This document shows positions 7,132 through 14,917 of a stretch of 19,904 nucleotides of DNA, piece by piece (position 1 is the stretch's first letter; each line of letters starts with the position of its first letter). Location: positions 1-19,904 of the forward strand of contig NZ_JBKGYF010000025.1 of assembly GCF_046546175.1 (NCBI RefSeq), read 5' to 3'. Origin of the DNA: Methanohalobium sp046546175. GTDB lineage: Archaea; Halobacteriota; Methanosarcinia; Methanosarcinales; Methanosarcinaceae. Made by a program: the position numbers and the translations under genes. The notes under the pieces are model-generated. The model had not been told where the DNA came from. It did no database searches and saw nothing but the letters and a program-made list of their open reading frames with translations.

Positions 7132-7827
7132 ATGGAAGTTACTGATAAAATCAGAAAGTTTGCTTTTGAACAGGGAATAACAGCACTGGGAAGTGCACCA
7201 GTATCCAGATATAGTAAATCCCCTGAAGGGCATCATCCCGGTGATTATCTTCCAGAAACAAAAACAGTGATTACCTTTGCTTATCCCTTGAATCCGACAA
7301 GTATCTTGAATCTTCCAACCACCCGTCATCAGTATATGCAGGAACATCATGCTGCAAACCAGATACTCAGATATGCCACTCATAAAATCGCCCGTATGTT
7401 GGAAGAAGATGGTTGTACCAGCTTGCCTGTAAGCCCTACACCGGCAATCGGAGACCTGGCACGGCTGGAGTCTGATTTTTCCCATAAACATTCAGCAGCT
7501 ATATGCGGCATCGGGCAGTTCGGATTAAACAATCTCCTTATAACGCTTGATAATGGTCCAGGCGTCAGGCTTTCAAGTGTGTTTACCACAGCTGACATTT
7601 CAATCAGAGGTACTGAAATCACAAAAAACCTCTGTGACGACTGCAGACGCTGTGTTGACATCTGTCCAGTGGGTGCTCTGGATAATTATCTTGATGATTT
7701 TTCGACACAAACAGGCAGACCAATGGATAAAGAAAAATGCACCCATTATATACACACAATACACCAGGGAAACAGGTGTGGGTTGTGTATGAAAGTCTGT
7801 TTGGAGAGGTTCTACCATGGACAATAA
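7132..7827 (+). CDS. QueG-like protein with two 4Fe-4S clusters
   Basis: This is a 231-residue iron-sulfur protein related to the C-terminal and core part of epoxyqueuosine reductase QueG, but much shorter than the roughly 350-residue bacterial enzyme. The first cluster motif is C168-x2-C171-x2-C174-x3-C178-P, and the second set is C203, C216, C219 and C223. The order matches a double ferredoxin fold. The central GIGQFGLNNLLIT block is typical of QueG/reductive-dehalogenase-like proteins. A GAGGT SD precedes the ATG, 40 bases after the moaD-like gene. Redox role, cofactor (cobalamin or not) and substrate are unknown. Archaea use archaeosine rather than queuosine, so the literal QueG reaction is unlikely. 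Position between moaD and moeA hints at a cofactor-related redox step, as inference only. Confidence 0.8.
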   Translation: MEVTDKIRKFAFEQGITALGSAPVSRYSKSPEGHHPGDYLPETKTVITFAYPLNPTSILNLPTTRHQYMQEHHAANQILRYATHKIARMLEEDGCTSLPVSPTPAIGDLARLESDFSHKHSAAICGIGQFGLNNLLITLDNGPGVRLSSVFTTADISIRGTEITKNLCDDCRRCVDICPVGALDNYLDDFSTQTGRPMDKEKCTHYIHTIHQGNRCGLCMKVCLERFYHGQ

Positions 7828-7860
7828 AACAAGTTTTTAAATATGTACTGGGATTAAAAA

Positions 7861-9057
7861 ATGACCGGATTATTTAAAGATAGGACAGAAGTAAACAAAG
7901 CCAGAAATATTTTTTTGAATGCATTTGGTACTGTTGATGATACAGAACAGGTTTTTATAGAAAAATGTCCTGGCAGGATACTGGCACTTCCGGTAACATC
8001 AACCAGAAATGTACCTCATTACAGACGTGCGGCAATGGACGGTTATGCAGTTCGTTCTTCGGATACAATCGGTGCGTCTCCCACTGCATCTTTGATGTTG
8101 GAGCTCGATGACGAAGTTACCGACGGGACTTGTGTACGTGTTCATACTGGTTCATTGGTACCCGAAGGAGCAGATGCAGTTGTAATGGTGGAAGATACCA
8201 CACCTGTTGGAGATATGGTTGAAATTAAAACACAGGTTCATCCGAACAAACATGTAGGACAGATAGGAGAGGATATAAAGGAAAATGATACTGTGTTTTC
8301 TCAGGGGCATATGCTAAGACCATGTGATGCAGCAGTCCTCGCATCCCTTGGTATTAATAGAATAACTGTATATAAAAAACCCAGAGTAGCAGTAATCCCT
8401 ACAGGTAATGAACTTGTACCCCAATCAACTTCTTCCTTACCCCTGCCAGGAGAAGTTGTAGAAACCAATGGACTCATGGCGGATTTGTATATTGAAAAAT
8501 GGGGAGGTGTATGCAAATATTGTGACATCATACCTGATAATCCTGAACTTATAAAAAACGCCATCCAATCACAACTTAACTCAAACCTGATAATTCTCTG
8601 CGGCGGGACATCGGTAGGGGAAAGGGATCATGTTCCTGAGATGGTCGAATCTCTTGGTGAAGTCCTTGTCCATGGTGTAAGTATGAGCCCTGGTAAACCC
8701 ATTGCTCTGGGGATAATTGAAGGTGTGCCTGTGATATGTCTTCCTGGTTATCCTGTTGCAGGACTGGTGGGTTTGTTTATGTTTGCCCGTCCAGCACTCA
8801 GAAAGCTTGGACATGTACCAGATATTCCTGATACAACAGTAAAGGCAGAACTATCAGATAAAATTCCTTCAAAAGAGGGATATATGACTTTTTCAAGGGT
8901 TATTCTGGATACCACTGATTTGATTGCATATCCTGTAATGACTTCAGGAGCAGGTGTTTTAAGTTCTGTCGCAAAATCCAATGGTCTTGTAATTGTACCT
9001 GAAAATCTTGAAGGCTATGAAAAAGGACAGAAAGTGGATGTTGTTCTGATTGAATAA
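7861..9057 (+). CDS. moeA: Molybdopterin molybdenumtransferase MoeA
   Basis: MoeA inserts molybdate or tungstate into adenylylated molybdopterin, the last step of the basic cofactor. Methanogens need it for formylmethanofuran dehydrogenase. The 398-residue protein has AAMDGYAVRSSD near residue 58 and HTGSLVPEGADAVVMVED near 97. RPCDAAVLASLGI is in the middle. VAVIPTGNELV leads into the MPT-binding domain, with LCGGTSVGERDHV near 245 and SPGKPIALG and CLPGYPVAG after it. The C-terminal beta domain runs from about 325. The ATG has only a weak upstream GGGA. The stop TAA overlaps the start region of the broken crcB, so the two were once coupled. Confidence 0.95.
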   Translation: MTGLFKDRTEVNKARNIFLNAFGTVDDTEQVFIEKCPGRILALPVTSTRNVPHYRRAAMDGYAVRSSDTIGASPTASLMLELDDEVTDGTCVRVHTGSLVPEGADAVVMVEDTTPVGDMVEIKTQVHPNKHVGQIGEDIKENDTVFSQGHMLRPCDAAVLASLGINRITVYKKPRVAVIPTGNELVPQSTSSLPLPGEVVETNGLMADLYIEKWGGVCKYCDIIPDNPELIKNAIQSQLNSNLIILCGGTSVGERDHVPEMVESLGEVLVHGVSMSPGKPIALGIIEGVPVICLPGYPVAGLVGLFMFARPALRKLGHVPDIPDTTVKAELSDKIPSKEGYMTFSRVILDTTDLIAYPVMTSGAGVLSSVAKSNGLVIVPENLEGYEKGQKVDVVLIE

Positions 9058-9435
9058 TGATTACACTGCACAGAAAACGCTTATTCCTTTTTTAACAGTG
9101 GGAGCAGGTGGATTTTTCGGAGTTATTTCCAGATATCTTGTGACATCTGTGGTAGCGTTTCCTATAGATATTTTTTATCCTCAACATGCTTGGGAGTTTT
9201 TTGGTTGGAATTGTGATGTTTGACCCTGAATATCTGGTACTTTTTAGTTCAAAAACAGGTTGGGATCTGGTGTAGGATACTTGGGTTCATTTACCACATT
9301 CTCCACATTTGCTTATGAGAACTTTAAATCCCTGGAAGATGGTGAATCTTGGTTTATGCTGTACAATATTTTGCTAAATCTCCTTTTCTGTATGTTATGG
9401 TAAGTATCGGATATATGATGGTTAAATTAATTTAA
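9050..9435 (+). pseudogene. crcB: Decayed fluoride channel CrcB/Fluc
   Basis: CrcB is a small four-helix membrane channel that exports fluoride. Pieces of one CrcB are readable in order but in different frames. An N-terminal piece reads LIPFLTVGAGGFFGVISRYL. The second reads LNMLGSFLVGIVMFDPEYL. The third reads GSFTTFSTFAYENFKSLEDG and continues to a stop after FCMLW. The last reads VSIGYMMVKLI before TAA at 9433-9435. The breaks fall near 9190, 9270 and 9401, with stops such as TGA and TAG interrupting each frame. At least three separate indels make sequencing error an unlikely sole cause. The remnant overlaps the moeA stop and lies directly upstream of the DUF190 gene, the normal crcB partner. 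Confidence 0.88.
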
Positions 9436-9473
9436 AGTGAAATCCAATATAATGTTAGATTGGAGGTTGTATT

Positions 9474-9800
9474 ATGAATTCGGTAATTCTTCGGATTTAT
9501 ATGAGTCAGAGTGATACCTACAAAGGGAAATCATCACATGATGTCGTTGTGGAATATTTAAAGGATGCAGGCATCGCTGGAGCTACAGTTGTACACGGTA
9601 TTGAAGGATATGGTACCCATCATGAAATCCATACAGCAAATGTCCTGAGCTTGGGTGTAGATTTACCAGTAATCGTGGAAGTAATCGATGATGAAGAAAA
9701 AATCAGAAATGTAGTGCCAGAACTCAGGAAAATGTTGCCTGATGCACTTATGACTCTTCAGGATATAGAAATAGTATCAAACAACAAAAACTTAACCTAA
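9474..9800 (+). CDS. DUF190 family protein (CrcB-associated, PII/CutA-like)
   Basis: This is a 108-residue soluble protein of the DUF190 family, whose fold resembles PII/CutA trimers and whose genes usually accompany crcB fluoride channels. The biochemical role is not established. Family features are the N-terminal VILRIYMSQSDTYKGKSSHD, then YLKDAGIAGATVVHGIEGYG and LPVIVEVIDDEEKI. A strong TTGGAGG SD sits 7-8 bases before the ATG. The frame is intact although the adjacent crcB is destroyed, so it either lost its partner recently, works with a crcB elsewhere, or has an independent function. Confidence 0.88.
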   Translation: MNSVILRIYMSQSDTYKGKSSHDVVVEYLKDAGIAGATVVHGIEGYGTHHEIHTANVLSLGVDLPVIVEVIDDEEKIRNVVPELRKMLPDALMTLQDIEIVSNNKNLT

Positions 9801-9820
9801 ATCGCTTAAAACTTCACGGC

Positions 9821-10081
9821 TCACCTGTAAAGTACTACATTGTTCCCTCTTACATCTACAAGAGTGGTGTTTGTAGCATCAGCAATTTTCTGGGATAATT
9901 CGATTGTATCTTCATTTTCAAATGTACTTTTTAAAATTTTAACTTTAACAAGACGGTTGGCTTTTAACTGATTTTTCAATTCATCTACAATTGGGTCTGT
10001 CAGTCCGTTTTTTCCAATATGAATTACTGGTTTTAACTGTGAAGCTTCCGACTTTAATTCATATAATTTCTTTTTATCCAT
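9821..10081 (-). CDS. YhbY/CRM-domain RNA-binding protein
   Basis: This is an 86-residue single CRM-domain protein like bacterial YhbY, which binds pre-50S ribosomal particles. The archaeal role is presumably in ribosome assembly. The conserved GxxG loop is seen as HIGKNGLTD near residue 22. The helix DELKNQLKANRLVKVKIL follows, then the C-terminal LVDVRGNNVVLYR strand. The full domain length is present, with no extra domains. A GAGGTA SD is about 7 bases before the ATG on the minus strand. It stands alone between the DUF190 gene (convergent) and moaB, more than 150 bases away. Confidence 0.92.
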   Translation of the reverse strand: MDKKKLYELKSEASQLKPVIHIGKNGLTDPIVDELKNQLKANRLVKVKILKSTFENEDTIELSQKIADATNTTLVDVRGNNVVLYR

Positions 10082-10239
10082 TTTGAGTATACCTCATAGT
10101 ATCAAGTTAATTGAATCCAAAAACTATTTTACATATGCAAAGGTGCCGTTTGATGTGTTATATTGACAAAACAATATGATGTTTGCATTATTTCGATTTA
10201 ATAATTTAGTCAAGTAACCTATTAATCAAAACTGTTTAT

Positions 10240-10785
10240 TTAATCTTTCGTGTGTTTTACTATATGAACTGCTTCTGGTATGATGATATCTTCTATAGCC
10301 AGACGTACAGCATTTCTGGAACCAGGTAGACAGAATACAGCTTTGCCTCCGGTAACACCTGCTGTAGCTCTGGTTAGCATTACTGCTGTGCCGATTTCTT
10401 CTATACTTTTGAATCTGAAAAGTTCTCCAAAACCGGGTATTATTTTATCAAACATTGGTGTAACCGATTCTACGGTTACATCATGGGATGTTAATCCTGT
10501 ACCACCAGTTGTTATTATTATATCTGCATCACTTTCAACTGCAGACCTGAGGGCATTTTGTATGGTATTTGAATCATCGTTTATGAGCATGTATTGTGTG
10601 ACATCATGTCCATTTGTTGTCAGAAGATTCTTGATAGTTTGACCTGATGAATCATCAGCCTGTTCTGGATTTGATACATCTTTATATGTCTTATATCTCG
10701 AACTGGAAATTGTAATCAAAAAAAACTTGCATGGTTTCTCAGTTCCGCTTTTATGGTTTTGCGTAGAAGTGGATTTGGTATTCAT
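10240..10785 (-). CDS. moaB: Molybdopterin adenylyltransferase MoaB/Mog
   Basis: This enzyme adenylylates molybdopterin ahead of metal insertion by MoeA. The 181-residue protein has a polar N-terminal tail (about 1-17), then the first strand FFLITISSSRY. The substrate-binding TTGGTGLTSHDVTVESV follows, then PGFGELFRFKSIEEIGTAVMLTRA and AVFCLPGSRNAVRLA, all standard for the MoaB/Mog fold. It lies 1.2 kb from moeA on the opposite strand, so the two act in the same pathway but not in one operon. The SD is weak (AGGT about 11 bases upstream). It shares a divergent 125-base gap with the DUF1786 gene. Confidence 0.93.
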   Translation of the reverse strand: MNTKSTSTQNHKSGTEKPCKFFLITISSSRYKTYKDVSNPEQADDSSGQTIKNLLTTNGHDVTQYMLINDDSNTIQNALRSAVESDADIIITTGGTGLTSHDVTVESVTPMFDKIIPGFGELFRFKSIEEIGTAVMLTRATAGVTGGKAVFCLPGSRNAVRLAIEDIIIPEAVHIVKHTKD

Positions 10786-10887
10786 AATAAACTTTGGTTA
10801 CCTATTATCGATTGGTGTTTAATTAGATTGGCGGATAGACTATTTAACTCTTTTTATCTTAATAATGTTTTGGTGATTTCCAGGGGC

Positions 10888-10897
10888 TATATATAAA
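10888..10897 (+). promoter_or_regulatory. TATA box for the DUF1786 gene
   Basis: TATATATAAA is centred about 30 bases before the ATG at 10923 and only 18 bases before the GTG at 10911. The expected transcription start is therefore downstream of the GTG, which favours the ATG and a nearly leaderless mRNA. Confidence 0.55.
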
Positions 10898-10922
10898 TTG
10901 AAGTTACCCAGTGTTAGATAAT

Positions 10923-12002
10923 ATGCAGATACTTGCGATAGATGTAGGTACCGGAACGCAGGATATTTTACTGTACGACGCTGAAAAAGGTATAGAAAAC
11001 AGTCCTATGATGGTCATGCCTTCTCCTACTGTCATGGTAGCAGACAAAATCCGTAGAGCAACGGAATCAAAGATTGATGTATTACTTACCGGATATATTA
11101 TGGGCGGTGGCCCGTCTACCAGAGCGATCAAAGATCATCTGAAAAAAGGTTTGGATGTTATTGCTACAAAAAATGCAGCGTTGACCATCAATGATAATCT
11201 TGACAGGGTTCGTTCAATGGGTATTGAGATAATCGATGAGCATGATCTGGGATCCCTACCTGAAAATCTTCAGCGTATCAATTTGCAGGACCTGACAATA
11301 GATGAGATAAAAAATGCCTTTTACCAGTTTGGTGTAGCGTTTCCATCAAAGTTTGCAGTGGCTGTACAGGACCATGGGAATTCTCCCAAACTAAGCAACC
11401 GGGTTTACAGATTTAAACATTTTGAAAATGCTATAAAAAAGGGTGGCGGACTTGAAAACTTTTCCTATAAAAATGAGGATATTCCACCATATCTGACACG
11501 TATAAAAGATACATCAAGTGTAATTGATAACACGAAGTCGGTATTCATGGATACTGGACCAGCTGCAATTTTTGGAGCATTACAGGATCCCAGTTCATAT
11601 CAACCATCAGTAGTGGTAAATATAGGTAATGGACATACACTTGGAGCACTTGCAGTAGATAACAGGGTCACAGCATTGTTCGAACATCATACATCTAAAT
11701 TAAACCCTTCTAAGTTACAGGATTATATAGTCAGGCTTTCTGAAGGAAACCTTACCTTTGATGAAGTTTTAAATGACGGCGGGCATGGGTGTTATATCAA
11801 CAAAAAAATAGGATTTGATAATATCCAGTCTGTCACGGTCACTGGTCCAAGTCGTGGAATGATTCAAAATATTGACATAATCGATAAAAATCCGAAGTTA
11901 TGGGAAAAATTACATTTTGCTGCGCCATTTGGTAATATGATGCTGACCGGGTGTTTTGGATTGCTTTCAGCATACCGATATCATTATGAAGAATATATCT
12001 GA
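10923..12002 (+). CDS. DUF1786 protein with ASKHA-type phosphate motifs
   Basis: This is a 359-residue archaeal/bacterial protein of the DUF1786 family with no established function. The N-terminus AIDVGTGTQDILLYD looks like the phosphate-1 loop of actin/hexokinase/Hsp70-type ATPases. VVVNIGNGHTLGAL (about 230-243) resembles phosphate-2, and VTVTGPSRGM near 305 resembles the adenosine loop. ATP binding is therefore plausible. A stretch TGYIMGGGPSTRAI near 56 and EHHTSKL near 255 are conserved-looking but unexplained. I prefer ATG 10923 over the longer GTG 10911 frame because the TATA box sits too close to the GTG and no SD exists for either. The gene is monocistronic by context, divergent from moaB. 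Confidence 0.85.
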   Translation: MQILAIDVGTGTQDILLYDAEKGIENSPMMVMPSPTVMVADKIRRATESKIDVLLTGYIMGGGPSTRAIKDHLKKGLDVIATKNAALTINDNLDRVRSMGIEIIDEHDLGSLPENLQRINLQDLTIDEIKNAFYQFGVAFPSKFAVAVQDHGNSPKLSNRVYRFKHFENAIKKGGGLENFSYKNEDIPPYLTRIKDTSSVIDNTKSVFMDTGPAAIFGALQDPSSYQPSVVVNIGNGHTLGALAVDNRVTALFEHHTSKLNPSKLQDYIVRLSEGNLTFDEVLNDGGHGCYINKKIGFDNIQSVTVTGPSRGMIQNIDIIDKNPKLWEKLHFAAPFGNMMLTGCFGLLSAYRYHYEEYI

Positions 12003-12082
12003 ATGATATTTCCGACAGATAGAATTCTATAATTTACAATAACTGAAACTTCATAGGACTTATAACCCACATGACAGGGAAT

Positions 12083-12092
12083 TTTATATATA
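12083..12092 (+). promoter_or_regulatory. TATA box for rpl10e
   Basis: TTTATATATA is the strongest TATA-like element in the gap between the DUF1786 gene and rpl10e. Initiation about 25 bases later would give a leader of roughly 95-100 bases, long for an archaeal mRNA. No convincing secondary structure was found in that leader by eye. Confidence 0.45.
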
Positions 12093-12213
12093 ACAAATGT
12101 TGTAAGTTAGGTAACAATAGATACATATAGGTGTATTACATATTAAGACGAAGTAAATCCAAGTCCAGAATAATTTTTAAATTTAATTTTAACCACCAAG
12201 GAGGCTTAATTTT

Positions 12214-12732
12214 ATGGCACGAAAACCAGCAAGTATGTATAGGAATGTGAAAAACCGCTCATACACAAGGCGTAAATATATGGGTGGTGTGCCTGGAAGT
12301 CAGGTAATTCATTATGATATGGGTAACAAAAACGCACAGTTCCCTGTAAAGCTTTCACTAATAGCTGAAGAAAAATGTCATATACGTCACACAGCACTGG
12401 AATCGGCCCGTGTTTCTGCAAACAGAAGATTAATGAGCGCAGCAGGACGTGCAGGATATCATCTTAAATTAAGGGTATATCCACATGAAGTGCTGCGAGA
12501 AAACAAACAGGCTACAGGCGCTGGTGCTGACCGTGTTTCAAGCGGTATGAGACAGGCTTTTGGTAAGAATGTTGGTACTGCTGCCCGTGTATCAGCAGGT
12601 CAGAAAGTATTCACAGCTTCTGTAAACAAGGACGACTTTGAAGCAGCAAAGGATGCCCTGTGGCGTGCTGGTCAAAAAATACCAACACCATTTAGAATTG
12701 TTGTAGATCAGGGTTGGAAATTAGTAGAATAA
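12214..12732 (+). CDS. rpl10e: Ribosomal protein L10e (uL16)
   Basis: This is a large-subunit ribosomal protein at the A-site/P-site tRNA elbow region, the archaeal/eukaryotic counterpart of bacterial L16. The 172-residue length is standard. It begins ARKPASMYRNVKNRSYTRRK and contains VSANRRLMSAAGRAGYHLKL, YPHEVLRENK, GADRVSSGMRQAFGK and GTAARV. The C-terminal ALWRAGQKIPTPFRIVV is also family-typical. An AAGGAGG SD lies about 9 bases before the ATG. A separate TATA box and a downstream T-rich tract suggest it is transcribed alone. Codon use and the strong SD fit a highly expressed gene. Confidence 0.98.
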   Translation: MARKPASMYRNVKNRSYTRRKYMGGVPGSQVIHYDMGNKNAQFPVKLSLIAEEKCHIRHTALESARVSANRRLMSAAGRAGYHLKLRVYPHEVLRENKQATGAGADRVSSGMRQAFGKNVGTAARVSAGQKVFTASVNKDDFEAAKDALWRAGQKIPTPFRIVVDQGWKLVE

Positions 12733-12751
12733 ACAACCTTATTGTCTTCAA

Positions 12752-12763
12752 TTTTTTCTTTTT
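12752..12763 (+). terminator. T-rich terminator after rpl10e
   Basis: A T tract broken by one C begins 20 bases after the rpl10e stop and precedes a new TATA-rich region. It fits an archaeal intrinsic terminator and separates rpl10e from the aIF2-beta gene. Confidence 0.45.
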
Positions 12764-12816
12764 AACCAAATATTATATAATTACAGAAATCATATATAAA
12801 CAGGATAATTAAATAA

Positions 12817-13458
12817 GTGAGGGTGATTAATATAGAAGTAGATTATAACGATTACGACTCCCTTCTGGACCGGGCAATGGAAAAAATGCCGGAACTGGAA
12901 ACTACTGATGAACGCTTTTCAATCCCGGAACCCAAAATATTCCAGGAAGGTAAAACCACTGTATTGGATAATTTCGGAAATATTGTAGATGTTCTAAACC
13001 GTGACCCTGAGCATGTTTTGAAATACCTGAACCGGGAAATGGGTACAGCAGGAAAAATAGAAGGAAACCGCGCCATATTCCAGGGTCGTTTTCCAAAAGA
13101 ACTGATTAAATCAAACCTTGATTCCTATCTTAACGAATATGTGTTATGTTCAGAATGCGGACGACCTGATACCCAGCTGGAAAAAGTGGACAGAGTTCTG
13201 GTAATGAAATGTCTGGCATGTGGTGCACATCGGCCTATAAGGAAGAAAAAAGCATCTTCAGGATCAACACAAGCTCCAACCGTTGAAGAAGGAAAGGTAT
13301 ACAATGTTCAAATTACAGCGGTTGGTTCCAAGGGAGATGGAATTGCAAAACTTGATAAGTTTACTGTATTTGTGCCGGGTGCTGCAAAGGGGCAGGAATT
13401 AAAAGTTAAAATTAACCGCATAAGCGGTAACCTTGCGTTTTCAGAAAAAGCGGAATAA
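12817..13458 (+). CDS. Translation initiation factor aIF2 beta subunit with C-terminal TRAM domain
   Basis: This is the beta subunit of the heterotrimeric aIF2 that brings initiator tRNA to the ribosome. The N-terminal helix DYDSLLDRAMEKMP and the central alpha-beta domain (about 30-105) are present. So is a zinc ribbon with C111, C114, C132 and C135. A TRAM domain (about 156-213, SKGDGIAKLDKFTVFVPGA) follows, an RNA-binding add-on seen in Methanosarcinales versions. The start is uncertain. GTG 12817 gives 213 residues but has no well-spaced SD. GTG 12823 sits where a TATA box at 12792-12799 predicts transcription to begin. GGTGAT at 12822-12827 would be ideally spaced for ATA at 12832, just before the conserved N-terminal helix. 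Confidence 0.93.
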   Translation: MRVINIEVDYNDYDSLLDRAMEKMPELETTDERFSIPEPKIFQEGKTTVLDNFGNIVDVLNRDPEHVLKYLNREMGTAGKIEGNRAIFQGRFPKELIKSNLDSYLNEYVLCSECGRPDTQLEKVDRVLVMKCLACGAHRPIRKKKASSGSTQAPTVEEGKVYNVQITAVGSKGDGIAKLDKFTVFVPGAAKGQELKVKINRISGNLAFSEKAE

Positions 13459-13472
13459 ATTAATGGTTGTGT

Positions 13473-13502
13473 TATTACATCACCTGAATGTGTGGTGTAA
13501 TA
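13473..13502 (+). terminator. Hairpin downstream of aIF2-beta
   Basis: TATTACATCAC and GTGGTGTAATA form an 11-bp stem with one wobble pair and an 8-base loop (13484-13491), starting 15 bases after the aIF2-beta stop. No long T-run follows, so it may be a weak terminator, an RNA 3'-end stabiliser or an operator. It was found by eye only. Confidence 0.4.
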
Positions 13503-13618
13503 TTCATATCATTATTGGATACACTGGGTTACATCATAGATTTTTTTGACTATTATGTACGTCTGTTTTACCAGTAATTTAGGTTTGATTATATTTCTAA
13601 TAACACACAGGGGTTACA

Positions 13619-14836
13619 ATGCACTCAAATACAGATATTTCAAAACCATCTGATAAAGACGGGGAAGATTACATATCAATCTTATCAATTCCCGGATTAT
13701 CGGTTAAATTAAACCATCTGAACGGCTTTTTACAGCTAACATCTACAGGACCGTTAAACACTACCTGCTCACCGTTTTTAAATAAAATTAACTCACGCCT
13801 GGAAAACGAAAAACCTGCATCCTGGAATGATGAAAGCGTTATTGCATCAACATGGTTGCCACCAATACCAAGCGGACCGTTCAAACGACTGATTTATGCG
13901 GAGACAAAGATAGCGTTTGGTAAGTATATTCCTGAAACAGTATCCTTTGAAATCACCCGTGAATGTAAATGCAACTGTGAACACTGTGTTGTAAGCGGGG
14001 GAGAAGGAGACCTTGATATTGAAACTTTCAAACGTGCAATCGATGAAGCACTGGATATGGGTGCATTTATAATCACATTTACTGAAGGTGACCCTTTACT
14101 TAGAGAAGAAATCTTTGAACTCATTGATTATGTGGATAAGGAACGGGCAATTGTAAATATATTCACACCGGGTACAGAACTGACACCTGAGGCAGCCAAG
14201 CGTTTAAAAGAAGTAGGTCTTCATAACCTCTTAATCAGTATTTATTCCACATACCCTGAAAAACACGATTCTGTTCGAAGGCTTGAAGGAGCTCATGAAA
14301 TGGCGATAAACGCCATTAAAAATGCTTTAGATGCGGGTTTACTGGTAACCATGGCAACACATGTATCACCCAACAGAATGGATGAATTACCCAAACTCTA
14401 TGAACTGGCATCAGAACTGGGAGTTCATGAACTGTCATTATGGGAATCTGTCCCAAAAAAACCGGGTGACCCGATATTGTCCGATACTGACCGTGAATCC
14501 ATTCTGGAGATGTATCACAAAATCAATTCCAATTCTGAAGGTCCAAGGGTATTTTCAAATACATATTTTGAAGGAGAAATGCTTGGGTGTATGGCAGGTC
14601 AGAGATGGATGCATGTCTGTGTAGACGGTTCGGTTAAACCTTGCCCTTATATACCGTTTGAATTTGGAAACATCCAGAACGATTCGCTAAAAGATATCTG
14701 GAATAACATCCGCAAATACCCACAATTCAAGGGTAAACGCAGCAGATGCCTGATGCATGAAACAGAATTCTTAAATCTGGTATCAAAGATTCCGGATAGT
14801 GAAGATATACCTTATAGCTTTGCTAAAATGCAATAA
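13619..14836 (+). CDS. Radical SAM protein with SPASM-like C-terminal domain
   Basis: This is a 405-residue radical SAM enzyme of unknown substrate. C116, C120 and C123 in ECKCNCEHC form the CxxxCxxC site for the SAM-binding 4Fe-4S cluster. The FTEGDPLLRE segment (154-163) is the motif next to SAM. The C-terminal region has C324, C334, C342 and C377 in GCMAGQRW, HVCVDGSVKPCPY and SRC, with GNIQNDSLKDIW, like SPASM/twitch domains that hold an auxiliary cluster. The first roughly 85 residues form an extra N-terminal domain without known motifs. Relatives include NirJ/AhbC/AhbD haem enzymes and peptide-modifying enzymes, but nothing nearby suggests a peptide or haem substrate. A GGGGT SD lies about 5 bases before the ATG. 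The 160-base gap upstream suggests its own promoter. Confidence 0.88.
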   Translation: MHSNTDISKPSDKDGEDYISILSIPGLSVKLNHLNGFLQLTSTGPLNTTCSPFLNKINSRLENEKPASWNDESVIASTWLPPIPSGPFKRLIYAETKIAFGKYIPETVSFEITRECKCNCEHCVVSGGEGDLDIETFKRAIDEALDMGAFIITFTEGDPLLREEIFELIDYVDKERAIVNIFTPGTELTPEAAKRLKEVGLHNLLISIYSTYPEKHDSVRRLEGAHEMAINAIKNALDAGLLVTMATHVSPNRMDELPKLYELASELGVHELSLWESVPKKPGDPILSDTDRESILEMYHKINSNSEGPRVFSNTYFEGEMLGCMAGQRWMHVCVDGSVKPCPYIPFEFGNIQNDSLKDIWNNIRKYPQFKGKRSRCLMHETEFLNLVSKIPDSEDIPYSFAKMQ

Positions 14837-14917
14837 ACTTATACTTTTAATGAAGCTTAGTGGTATAAAATCAACAATTACTTTCATCCAGCTTGCTTTA
14901 TTTTTATATTTGTTTAA

